DNA from: CAYRMV01 sp964425255
GTDB lineage: Bacteria > Bacteroidota > Bacteroidia > Flavobacteriales_D > Crocinitomicaceae
DNA: 64,000 nucleotides
Direction of reading: 5' to 3'
Assembly: GCA_964425255.1 (NCBI GenBank)
Contig: CAYRMV010000003.1
Coordinates: 1-64,000 of the forward strand
In this document: positions 26,571 to 34,482 of the stretch, piece by piece
Layout: each line of letters opens with the position of its first letter
Numbering within the stretch: position 1 is the first letter of the stretch
Made by a program: the position numbers and the translations under genes
The notes under the pieces: generated by a model
Told to the model about the DNA's origin: nothing
Seen by the model: only the letters and a program-made list of their open reading frames with translations
Databases searched by the model: none

Positions 26571-27479
26571 TTATAGAAAATAATAAACTCCAGCTTTCAA
26601 CTGAAAATTTTGCTTGACATAACCATTGGCTAATTCTTGGTAAATGGGAACTAAACCGGCAACTTGGATTCCCCAATTTTGAATCAGGATCAAACCGCTG
26701 GCTTGTGCTTGAAATAAGGTTCCCCCGTTGAATGAAAGTGCCGTTTCTTGATTGTTTACTCGATCTGAAAGGGAATGATTGAAATTGACTCCAAGCTGTG
26801 GCACCCACGTAATCGATTGGTTATGTTTCCATCTGAAAAAGATCAAATCCGTTGATTGGAAAGCATGACCGAATCGAAATTGTTCCTGATTTTCGCCGCG
26901 ATAGGTAAAGCTATTTTCGCTTTGAAATCCCCAACTTCCTTTCTGAATGGAATAATTCGCTTGGACAACAAAATCCCATGATCCCGAACCGGGAAGCATA
27001 TTTCGGTTATTGATGGAAGTGTTATCGCTGTTTCCCGTTGGAAATTTGATTCCACCGCCCATCGTACCGGTTTGTTTGTATTGTTTTTGCAACGAATCGG
27101 TGTTGTTGATGAAAACATAATTTCCAAGGAAAGTAAGATCGCCTAAACCGCTAACAGTTAGTTGATTTCTCCCTTCCGGTTGTTGCCAATTACTGATAAA
27201 AGGAATGACTCCAATTACTTGCCAACGACGATTGATCGCCCAACGTCCAATGAGATCGGAAGTTATAAATTGTTCTTTTGAATTTGGTTCAATGATTCCC
27301 AAACTAGGTGGATGTGTGGTATTGAACGTTCTAAAGTTACTTCGAACACCGACAAAATGGCGTGCATTTCCAGGAAGATAACCCAAACTAAATGAACTTG
27401 CTGCACAACCACAAATGTCGCAAGCTTGCGAATAAAATGTTGTCCCCACAACAAGTAGGAACCCTGCTATTTGTTTCAT
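26571..27479 (-). CDS. outer-membrane beta-barrel-like protein with N-terminal CDICGC motif
   Basis: 302 residues. The signal peptide ends at FYSQA; the mature protein begins with CDICGCAASSFSLG, three Cys within six residues right after cleavage, followed by RHFVGVRSNFRTF. The rest is a barrel pattern of alternating strands (GRWAINRRWQVIGVIPF, GGGIKFPTGNSD) ending with LKAGVYYFL, whose terminal Phe/aromatic strand fits outer-membrane insertion. Proteins of this type sit near metal or cytochrome genes in other Bacteroidota (from memory, not checked). The N-terminal Cys cluster could bind a metal or be oxidised. Operon with the DUF4625-like lipoprotein. Confidence 0.7.
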   Translation of the reverse strand: MKQIAGFLLVVGTTFYSQACDICGCAASSFSLGYLPGNARHFVGVRSNFRTFNTTHPPSLGIIEPNSKEQFITSDLIGRWAINRRWQVIGVIPFISNWQQPEGRNQLTVSGLGDLTFLGNYVFINNTDSLQKQYKQTGTMGGGIKFPTGNSDNTSINNRNMLPGSGSWDFVVQANYSIQKGSWGFQSENSFTYRGENQEQFRFGHAFQSTDLIFFRWKHNQSITWVPQLGVNFNHSLSDRVNNQETALSFNGGTLFQAQASGLILIQNWGIQVAGLVPIYQELANGYVKQNFQLKAGVYYFL

Positions 27480-27534
27480 GATATAAACTTGTTTTCAAGC
27501 TGATTTTACTGATAATCATTGATTAATGAGAAAA

Positions 27535-27927
27535 TCAAGCGCAACAAGGAGGATGAAAGCAAGCATTATCTTTGTTCGTTTGAATGGAGAAATGATAAGA
27601 GAAAAGTTGTATTTCTTTTTGTTTGAACTCGATTGGGAAGAGGAAGCTTGTAACAGTTAGATTGGGTTGGAAAAAATAAATCAGTTCGATTCCGTGTGTT
27701 GGATTCTGTTTCTGTTCGTGCTCTTTTTCCGCTAGATCCCATTTTTTCAATTGCTTCGACAAGTAACATTTACCATTGCAATGAAGCATCGGAATAGCCT
27801 TGTTTTCGCATTTTTTATCAGCGATTTCTTTTTGATGCGCATAAAACCATGTTTGCCACCCAAAACCAACGATGTCTTTGGTTAACAACATGAGGCTCAT
27901 GCTAATAAAAAAAATCAATCGTAACAT
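27535..27927 (-). CDS. small Cys/His-rich membrane-anchored protein
   Basis: 130 residues. The N-terminal hydrophobic segment (MLRLIFFISMSLMLL) is a signal anchor. Then come HQKEIADKKCENKAIPMLHCNGKCYLSKQL, here noted only by its key residues Cys40, His49, Cys50 and Cys54 (approximate), and a tail NACFHPPCCA with three more Cys. I recall similar small proteins next to copper or heavy-metal genes in Bacteroidota, but cannot name the family. A metal-binding role is likely by composition. It is 55 nt from the CDICGC barrel gene and probably leads that transcript. ATG 27927 lies only about 10 nt from the upstream gene's terminator. Confidence 0.7.
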   Translation of the reverse strand: MLRLIFFISMSLMLLTKDIVGFGWQTWFYAHQKEIADKKCENKAIPMLHCNGKCYLSKQLKKWDLAEKEHEQKQNPTHGIELIYFFQPNLTVTSFLFPIEFKQKEIQLFSYHFSIQTNKDNACFHPPCCA

Positions 27928-27928
27928 A

Positions 27929-27956
27929 AAAAAAACAGGGCTGAAAAAATCAGCCC
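27929..27956 (-). terminator. terminator of the fused E1 gene
   Basis: GGGCTGA (27938-27944) pairs with TCAGCCC (27950-27956), loop 5 nt, followed on the minus strand by eight T. It ends right against the start codon of the downstream Cys/His-rich gene. Confidence 0.9.
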
Positions 27957-27966
27957 GTAATTCAAA

Positions 27967-30414
27967 TTAATATAATGCCGGATATTTAGACGGATTTGCT
28001 TCGCTCATTATCGCATACACTTTTTCAAAAATATCTTCGATACTTGGTTTCGAAAAGTAATCACCATCGGATCCGTACGGAGGGCGATGATCTTTTGCGC
28101 TAAGCGTTTCGGGTGCAGAATCTAAGTGATAATATCCTTTTTGTTCAACCAGAATTTTATCCAACATGTAAGCTGTTGCTCCCGAACTCACATCTTCGTC
28201 AACGAGTAACAAGCGATTGGTTTTCTCTAACGATTTAGAAATTGCGTGGTGAATATCGAATGGAATCAATGTTTGCGCATCGATTAATTCAACATGAATG
28301 TCGTGTTCAGCCAACAATTTACAAGCTTGTTCCGCCAAATTGAAAGTAGATCCGTATGAAACCAAGGTTAAGTCAGCTCCTTCACGAACGATTTCAGGCA
28401 CACCGAGTGGCGTTCTGAATTCACCCATGTTTGTTGGAACACGTTCCTTGGTTCGGTAACCATTCAGTGGCTCAATAACTAATGCAGGCTCATCGCTCAA
28501 CATCAATGTATTATAGAAACCAGCTGCTTTTGTCATGTTTCTTGGAACACAAACATACATTCCTCGAAGTGAATTAACAATCATTCCCATCGGGGAACCA
28601 CTGTGCCAGATACCTTCCAAGCGATGTCCGCGTGTGCTGATAATCAAAGGCGCTTTTTGTCCACCACGAGTGCGGTATTGAACAGTTGCCAAATCATCTG
28701 ACATAATTTGGATGGCATAAAGCAAGTAATCTAAGTATTGAATTTCAGCGATTGGACGCAAACCACGCATCGCCATACCAATTCCTTGGCCCAAGATGGA
28801 ACATTCACGAATTCCGACGTCAGAAACGCGTAATTCACCAAATTGATCTTGCATGCCTTCCAAACTTTGGTTTACACCACCAATTTTTCCAGCGTCTTCA
28901 CCAAAGATGAGTGTTTGCGGGTATTTTTCAAACATCGATTTGAAATTGTCACGCAAAATCAAACGACCATCTTCCATTTTCACTTCAGAAGTATCGTATG
29001 AAGGAGCAATTCCATCGATTTTCAATGCGTTCCATTCTGATTCAGAATACAAATGTGAACTGTAACGAATGGCATTTTCTGCTATTTTTTGTTCAATCCA
29101 AGCTGCTAACATTGCTTTGGATGCAGTATTTTCCATGCGAATAGTTCGAAGCACTTTACGAGCAGCACCCAAAATATCTTTACGAATAGGATCCATTGCT
29201 TTTTGTAGTGCTTGAATTTCTTGTTGAATCTGATCTGCAAACGAAGATTCAGCTGCAACAGCTTGTAGGATTGAAACTGCTTCGTTTAGATCTGCTTTCA
29301 AACTATCTGTAAAAGTTTTCCAAGCAGCATTTTTTTCGTCACGAACAGTTGATTTTGCTTCTTTTTCAATCGCAACTAGATCTTCATCCGAAGCAATTTT
29401 AGTTCCATCTACTTCAAAAGACAAAATCCATTCTTTGAATTTTTTTACACAGTCAAACTCGGTTTCCCATTGAAGTCTTTCCGCAGATTTGTATCGTTCA
29501 TGAGAACCAGAAGTAGAATGTCCTTGTGGTTGATTCACTTCTTTTACGTGAACGAGTACAGGAACATGTTGTTCACGTGCAATTTTTACAGCTTTTTCAT
29601 AAGTTTCAACCAAATGCGCATAATCCCAGCCTTTCGTTACAAAAATTTCAAAACCAGGTTTGTCTTCTGTTCGTTGAAATCCTGCTAAGGCCTCTGAAAT
29701 ACTGCCTTTTGTTGTTTGTTTGTCTCGAGAAACAGAAATTCCGTAACCATCATCCCAAACCGACATGACCATTGGTACTTGAAGGACACCTGCTGCATTC
29801 ATAACTTCCCAGAAAGGACCTTCGGAAGTACTCGCATCTCCAATTGTTCCAAAAGCAACTTCATTTCCACCATTGGTGAATTTCTTGAAATCTTCCAAGT
29901 CTTTCAATCTTGGGTGGTTGCGATAAACTTTAGATGCTTGAGCTAGACCCAAAAGGCGAGGCATTTGACCAGCAGTAGGAGAGATGTCGGCAGAACTATT
30001 TTTTTGATTCATTAAATTTTTCCACGCACCATTTTCATCCAAATTACGTGTCGAATAATGTCCACCCATTTGACGACCTGCAGATTGTGGTTCTATTTCG
30101 GGGTCAGTGTGTGCATACAAACCAGCAAAATATTGACGAATTGTTAATTGTCCGATTGCCATCATTAAGGTTTGATCACGGTAATATCCGGAGCGAAAAT
30201 CTCCATTTTGAAATTGCTTTGCAAGTGCAATTTGAGCTAATTCTTTTCCATCACCAAAGATTCCAAATTTTGCTTTACCAGTCAATACTTCTTTTCTACC
30301 AAGCAATGATGCTTCGCGTGAAAGACAAGCAAGTTTAAAGTCTTCGATCACTTGATTTTTGAAGGTTTCAAAATCTACAGGGGTAATTTCAATGGATGTC
30401 GATTCTTTTGCCAT
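27967..30414 (-). CDS. 2-oxoacid dehydrogenase E1, fused alpha and beta subunits
   Basis: 815 residues, cytoplasmic, thiamine diphosphate dependent. The N-terminal alpha part (about residues 1-350) has GDASTSEGPFWEVMNAAG followed by the DDGYGISV segment, the TPP-Mg motif GDx..E..N. A helical linker (about 340-470) joins it to the beta part (about 480-815) with IFGEDAGKIGGVNQSLEG, STRGHRLEGIWHSGSPMG and LVDEDVSSGATAYM. Fused E1 enzymes of this size are typical of Bacteroidota and act on branched-chain 2-oxoacids; pyruvate cannot be excluded. E2 and E3 genes are not adjacent. It has its own promoter and terminator. Confidence 0.92.
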   Translation of the reverse strand: MAKESTSIEITPVDFETFKNQVIEDFKLACLSREASLLGRKEVLTGKAKFGIFGDGKELAQIALAKQFQNGDFRSGYYRDQTLMMAIGQLTIRQYFAGLYAHTDPEIEPQSAGRQMGGHYSTRNLDENGAWKNLMNQKNSSADISPTAGQMPRLLGLAQASKVYRNHPRLKDLEDFKKFTNGGNEVAFGTIGDASTSEGPFWEVMNAAGVLQVPMVMSVWDDGYGISVSRDKQTTKGSISEALAGFQRTEDKPGFEIFVTKGWDYAHLVETYEKAVKIAREQHVPVLVHVKEVNQPQGHSTSGSHERYKSAERLQWETEFDCVKKFKEWILSFEVDGTKIASDEDLVAIEKEAKSTVRDEKNAAWKTFTDSLKADLNEAVSILQAVAAESSFADQIQQEIQALQKAMDPIRKDILGAARKVLRTIRMENTASKAMLAAWIEQKIAENAIRYSSHLYSESEWNALKIDGIAPSYDTSEVKMEDGRLILRDNFKSMFEKYPQTLIFGEDAGKIGGVNQSLEGMQDQFGELRVSDVGIRECSILGQGIGMAMRGLRPIAEIQYLDYLLYAIQIMSDDLATVQYRTRGGQKAPLIISTRGHRLEGIWHSGSPMGMIVNSLRGMYVCVPRNMTKAAGFYNTLMLSDEPALVIEPLNGYRTKERVPTNMGEFRTPLGVPEIVREGADLTLVSYGSTFNLAEQACKLLAEHDIHVELIDAQTLIPFDIHHAISKSLEKTNRLLLVDEDVSSGATAYMLDKILVEQKGYYHLDSAPETLSAKDHRPPYGSDGDYFSKPSIEDIFEKVYAIMSEANPSKYPALY

Positions 30415-30433
30415 AGCGTGTTTTTAACAGGTA

Positions 30434-30441
30434 CAAATATA
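30434..30441 (-). promoter_or_regulatory. -7 promoter box of the E1 gene
   Basis: TATATTTG on the minus strand, 20 nt before ATG 30414. A TTG lies 24 nt upstream (30466-30468), slightly farther than usual. Confidence 0.6.
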
Positions 30442-30510
30442 GTGATTTTTGTCCTGATTAACCAGCAATCGAACCGACATCCTGCTTTGTTGTTGAAATG
30501 AAATTACAAA

Positions 30511-32025
30511 TTACTCGTAATCAGCTGCATCGTGTTCGTAAACACCATTTCTTCTAAAATATCCTTCATCGTCCAAGTTATTGGATGTAATGATTTGATT
30601 TTGAATCTGTAATTTTTTGTTTTTAGGGATTAATACTGTGTAAGAAATGCGTTGATTTCGAAGTTTATCTTCTTTTGGGAAACGATAATTAGGTGCTAAA
30701 AAGAGTGTTTTATGTTTTTGAACTAATTCGTGTTCAATGTTTTTTGCTCTGTTTTTCGCTTTTCGAATCGAATTTCCTTGCGCTTTATAAGTGGCGATCA
30801 CATGAAATAAACTATCTTTTGATTCTTGAAAGTCAAGATCGATTTGGTAAAATTCAATCACATTTTCTTTGATATCAAATTCAACTGTGTAATCTTTGTT
30901 TTTCAATAATTTAAGGTTATCATCTTGAATAAACGATTCAATTAATAAAGTGCTGTCATTCGTTGAGAATCGTTCTTTTTCCACAATGCCAGTTTGGGTG
31001 AAGTCAGCACCTAAGCGAACACCTTGATAAGCAATTACAATTAAGTTTATAATTCCAAAAACAACTAAGAATATAAACGATGGTTTCATCCATGCTGCTT
31101 TTAAACGAAATGTTAAGGTGATTCCAAGTAAAATGGAAAAGAGGGAAATGCAGATTAGAATAGAAAATGAACTAAACCACATGTAAAATGAGTTTGAATC
31201 ATCAATAAAGATAAGTTCACTCATTTCATTGAATGTTAAAAGGTTAGATTCGGATGAAAATGGAAATAGTTCGATTTCGATGAAGCTGGTGAACAAAACG
31301 GAAATAAGACTAAAAACACCAAATCCAATGAAACCAATTCCAACTATTTTTCCGATCAGTTGAAGAACAGAACCAACACTTTTACGTAGGTGACTATTTT
31401 TGTCTTTGATCTCACGTTCAAATCGCAAACTACTTTGTTTGATTCGGTCTGTTGCATGTTCAAATTCTTCTTTCAAATTATCAACAGTTACTGCCTTTCC
31501 ACGCATTTGAAGTCGTTCGATTCGGGTTCGAGCAGCTGGGGTAACCATCCAAAGAATGATGTAAAGTGGAATCATAAAACCACCAACCAAACCAAGCAAA
31601 ACGAAAAGAACTCGAACAATCACCACATCGACTTGGAAATAAGCCGCAATTCCGGCGCAAACTCCTGCAAAACTTGCTTTTTCAGTGTCTCGGAAGAAAC
31701 GTCTTTCTTCGTTGTTTTCAGTTCGAAAAGAGTTACTTTTTGTTTGTGATTCATTTTCCTCTTCATCGATAAAATCACTAGGATCCCCCAATGTTTGAAG
31801 GATTTCTTCCATATCTTGAATGGTGATCACTTCCTTTCGATCTGATTTTTTTGCCGATGCCAATTCAGCCATTCTCGCTTCCACATCGTTACAGATTTCT
31901 TCTTGATCTTTGGAATGCTCAAAAGATTTTCTAAGGCGATCTAAATACGATTTTACAAGTTCATAAGCGTCTTCTTCTATCACAAATAGAATTCCTGCAA
32001 GGTGTATATTTACTGTCTTTTTCAT
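30511..32025 (-). CDS. PspC domain membrane protein
   Basis: 504 residues. An N-terminal helical region (about residues 1-85, with the QDMEEILQTLGDPSDF signature seen in PadR-linked membrane proteins) precedes the PspC domain (about 108-170: RRFFRDTEKASFAGVCAGIA, then a TM helix VLFVLLGLVGGFMIPLYIILWM). Three further helices follow (about 215-245, 270-300 and 320-340) and a soluble C-terminal domain of about 150 residues, probably beta-rich and outside. PspC proteins respond to membrane stress. The PadR regulator gene lies 18 nt upstream in the same operon, a very common pairing in this phylum. Confidence 0.88.
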   Translation of the reverse strand: MKKTVNIHLAGILFVIEEDAYELVKSYLDRLRKSFEHSKDQEEICNDVEARMAELASAKKSDRKEVITIQDMEEILQTLGDPSDFIDEEENESQTKSNSFRTENNEERRFFRDTEKASFAGVCAGIAAYFQVDVVIVRVLFVLLGLVGGFMIPLYIILWMVTPAARTRIERLQMRGKAVTVDNLKEEFEHATDRIKQSSLRFEREIKDKNSHLRKSVGSVLQLIGKIVGIGFIGFGVFSLISVLFTSFIEIELFPFSSESNLLTFNEMSELIFIDDSNSFYMWFSSFSILICISLFSILLGITLTFRLKAAWMKPSFIFLVVFGIINLIVIAYQGVRLGADFTQTGIVEKERFSTNDSTLLIESFIQDDNLKLLKNKDYTVEFDIKENVIEFYQIDLDFQESKDSLFHVIATYKAQGNSIRKAKNRAKNIEHELVQKHKTLFLAPNYRFPKEDKLRNQRISYTVLIPKNKKLQIQNQIITSNNLDDEGYFRRNGVYEHDAADYE

Positions 32026-32043
32026 TTCTTAAAAATTTAGTAG

Positions 32044-32373
32044 TTATTGTTTGATTGTGATTTCATTTACTGCGAATTGAAGTTCATTCCACGTAATTTC
32101 TAGTTCTTCTAAAAACGCATTTCCTATTTTAGTTAGCGAATAGTATTTTCTCGGTGGACCTGAACTACTTTCTTCCCATCGATAGGTGAGAAGTTCGTCG
32201 TTTTTTAATCGTGTCAGCAGCGGATATAGTGTTCCTTCAACCACAATTAACTTGGCTGTTTTCAATGCTTCCAGTATTTCTGATGGATAAGCTTCTTGTT
32301 TTTTTAATATCGCAAGAATGCAGTATTCCAAAATTCCTTTTCGCATTTGTGCTTTGGTGTTTTCTAAATTCAT
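32044..32373 (-). CDS. PadR family transcriptional regulator
   Basis: 109 residues from ATG 32373 (MNLENTKAQMRKG); an in-frame TTG at 32379 is less likely. The single winged-HTH PadR domain shows GILEYCILAIL, YPSEILEALKT, VVEGTLYPLLTRLKNDELL, and the wing YRWEESSSGPPRKYYSLT, all family signatures. It lacks the long C-terminal dimerisation helices of full PadR and is of the short PadR-s2 type. It heads an operon with the PspC gene and very likely represses its own promoter through the dyads at 32387-32428. Confidence 0.93.
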   Translation of the reverse strand: MNLENTKAQMRKGILEYCILAILKKQEAYPSEILEALKTAKLIVVEGTLYPLLTRLKNDELLTYRWEESSSGPPRKYYSLTKIGNAFLEELEITWNELQFAVNEITIKQ

Positions 32374-32386
32374 ACCCAATTATTTT

Positions 32387-32430
32387 GGTATTGCAAAGAT
32401 ATAAATATTAAAAGGTATTATGCAATACAA
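32387..32430 (-). promoter_or_regulatory. padR-pspC promoter with overlapping palindromic operators
   Basis: On the minus strand, TTG (32425-32423), 21 nt, then TATCTTTG (32401-32394): a full Bacteroidota promoter, 21 nt before ATG 32373. A palindrome GTATT-GCAT-AATAC (32415-32428) covers the -33 element, and GTATTGCA / TGCAATAC half sites (32388-32395 and 32421-32428) form a second dyad reaching the end of the -7 box. A repressor bound here would block RNA polymerase. Confidence 0.75.
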
Positions 32431-32702
32431 GGTACTAAATTATTTTAATAAATTAACATTTGTTTGGAAGCCATCATTATTAAAATATTGATTTTTAGTG
32501 TATATTAATTCCTAAAATGAAAAAGTATTTTCAATTCTTGTTTGAAAAAATGAAGTAAATAGAATGATTATTCGAAAGAAGAATCTTCGTTGTGTTTGGG
32601 TGATAATTTGAACTTGTTTTTTTATTTTGTTGCAAACCCACAGGAATTCAGTTTCTTACGGGTTTTTTCCTTGCATGTATTTGGGCAAATTTTGTCCCTA
32701 AA
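32431..32702. other. AT-rich intergenic stretch, little recognisable
   Basis: About 270 nt between the padR promoter and the 3' end of the next minus-strand gene. Near 32685-32700 a GGG-CAAA / TTTG-CCC hairpin with one bulge may terminate that gene. AAACCC (about 32635) and GGGTTTTTT (about 32660) could pair across 20 nt on the plus strand, but no plus-strand gene precedes them. No ORF above 20 codons looks real. Confidence 0.4.
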
Positions 32703-33797
32703 TTATTCTTGGGAATGGATCGAAATAAGTCGATAATAAACTTTACTATCTAACGAGAATGACTGGATTTGTTGTTTGTTTTCATTTATCTCAAGCCAAA
32801 TTGGTTTCCAACGGTTTGGTTTTTCTTCAAAAAAGTAAATTCCAGCGTTCGTTTTTTGAAGTGGAAAACTGTGCATTTGATCCAGCGAGTCTTGCATAAT
32901 CAGATAGTTGTCGGAATGGATAAATACTTTTCTCCAGTTTCGATTTCCCACAACGTGATAACTTTGTTTTTGGTTGAAATAGCTTGTTGATTCTAAAGGA
33001 AATAGTTGTTGATAGCCTGTTTCGAGAATCAAAAGGCAAATACCAGACAAACGGATAAAATTACGCCAAGATGCTTGTTGAAAGGGTATGAGTGAAATTT
33101 CTGTTTTAGTTGCACTAACTTCCTTGTTAAATAGGATCAAATATAGTTTTTGCCAAGTTGGAAAAGAAAGCGTGAACGCAAGTAGAAAGCAGAGTAAACT
33201 GAGTCCTTTGACTGAAATACCAAAAAAAAGATTGATTCCAAAAATGACGATGAAAGTAACTGACGCAAGTATCAGTCCCAAGTTTCGTGTCTTAGAAAAT
33301 AGGAGTAGAAGACCTATTCCGATTTCGAAAATTCCGAGTGAAATGGATAAAACAGTAGTTTTTCCCATCAAAGTCCAAAAAGCAATATCCAAATCCAAAC
33401 TGCCAAAAGGCGTATGCAAAATATTATCTGGCGGATAGGGAAATTGCAGAAGCATAATCTTATCCCATCCATAACGGAAAAGAATTAAAATCAAAAACCA
33501 AAGGAAAATAGCTTTAGCAAATTGAATGGTAATTTTTTGAAACTTTTGTGGTATAAAAATAGATGAAATCCATCCCAAAAGAAATGTGAAGAAGATCCAG
33601 GTAAAATAAGGAATTGTGTCGGAAGTGAGTGAAATTTCTGCTTGATGGAGGTTCAATAATTTCCATAAAAATTGAAATCCAGCCAAAAAATAAGGTTCAA
33701 CGAGTAGACCGATCGAAGTAAATGAAAAATACGAAAAGGGAAACAACACGATTACGAAAGCCAATGCTGTTTCCCATCGAAAAAGATTAAATTTCAT
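32703..33797 (-). CDS. DoxX/HTTM-like integral membrane protein of unknown function
   Basis: 364 residues with about eight hydrophobic helices in the first 265 residues, including RYGWDKIMLLQFPYPPDN in a loop, which recalls DoxX-type proteins, and an outside C-terminal domain (about 280-364) rich in Trp, Tyr and Gln. The function is unknown. It overlaps the upstream gene by 11 nt, so both products are translated from one mRNA. No enzyme motif is visible. The DoxX resemblance is tentative. Confidence 0.7.
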   Translation of the reverse strand: MKFNLFRWETALAFVIVLFPFSYFSFTSIGLLVEPYFLAGFQFLWKLLNLHQAEISLTSDTIPYFTWIFFTFLLGWISSIFIPQKFQKITIQFAKAIFLWFLILILFRYGWDKIMLLQFPYPPDNILHTPFGSLDLDIAFWTLMGKTTVLSISLGIFEIGIGLLLLFSKTRNLGLILASVTFIVIFGINLFFGISVKGLSLLCFLLAFTLSFPTWQKLYLILFNKEVSATKTEISLIPFQQASWRNFIRLSGICLLILETGYQQLFPLESTSYFNQKQSYHVVGNRNWRKVFIHSDNYLIMQDSLDQMHSFPLQKTNAGIYFFEEKPNRWKPIWLEINENKQQIQSFSLDSKVYYRLISIHSQE

Positions 33798-34410
33798 TGT
33801 ATTTTCTTTTTCCCCACTGAATGGCCCAAGTTAAGGCAGCACTCAACAAAATCAATCCGATCGGAAGATAATCCATCATTCCTTCTTTGACAGTTTTTGT
33901 TCGAGTTTGTTTCTTTTTAATCACTGGATATCCAACGAATTGAACTTTCTCAATATCGTTTTGAAAGTAAAAATCACGCTCTAAGATTTTTTTGATTGTA
34001 TCGACATTCTGAACTGAAAATAGATAATGATTTTTCACTGTATCTCGTCCCGGTCTCCAGATTTTATCTTGTTCAATCGAACAAATACTTTCTTTGGGTT
34101 TGGTATTTACATTCTCTTGTTGACTAGGATCAAGTTGATTATTGTAACCTCGCCAATCATCCGTATATTCAATTTTTTCACTTGTCACCATAATTTGCGT
34201 TTTCTCATCGATGTATATCACTGAATCTAAAACAGCATGTCGAATAGTTCGCATGGGTGCCATCCCAAAATTGCTGTTTGACAAAGTGCCTGTTACAAGT
34301 GCGTGATTAAAGGTTTCACTTGTTCCACTGCGTAGTTTGTGCGCAATCTTATGTGTTTGTGCTGAAAGTCCTAGAGGAAGAATTACAGCTAGTAATAAAA
34401 TTCGTTTCAT
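33787..34410 (-). CDS. secreted C-terminally anchored protein of unknown function
   Basis: 207 residues from ATG 34410, which gives a clean signal peptide (MKRILLLAVILPLGLSAQ); the longer frame starting at 34476 would place 22 residues before it. The mature part is polar with one Cys, and near the C-terminus there is a single transmembrane helix (LPIGLILLSAALTWAIQW) and a short basic tail, so most of the protein faces the periplasm. It overlaps the DoxX-like gene by 11 nt. I do not recognise a family; the two may form a complex. Confidence 0.7.
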   Translation of the reverse strand: MKRILLLAVILPLGLSAQTHKIAHKLRSGTSETFNHALVTGTLSNSNFGMAPMRTIRHAVLDSVIYIDEKTQIMVTSEKIEYTDDWRGYNNQLDPSQQENVNTKPKESICSIEQDKIWRPGRDTVKNHYLFSVQNVDTIKKILERDFYFQNDIEKVQFVGYPVIKKKQTRTKTVKEGMMDYLPIGLILLSAALTWAIQWGKRKYNEI

Positions 34411-34482
34411 ATATTCATTTTTAGTGCTGTACAGGTTAAACTTACTTTCGTTCAAAATTTCAAGAAAAATGTGCAAAAAGAG

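Noticed and set aside
32518..32559. A 13-codon ORF (MKKYFQFLFEKMK)
   Set aside because: Too short, no promoter or conservation that can be judged.
32635..32670. Possible plus-strand terminator AAACCC...GGGTTTTTT
   Set aside because: Loop of about 20 nt and no plus-strand gene or promoter before it; most likely chance.
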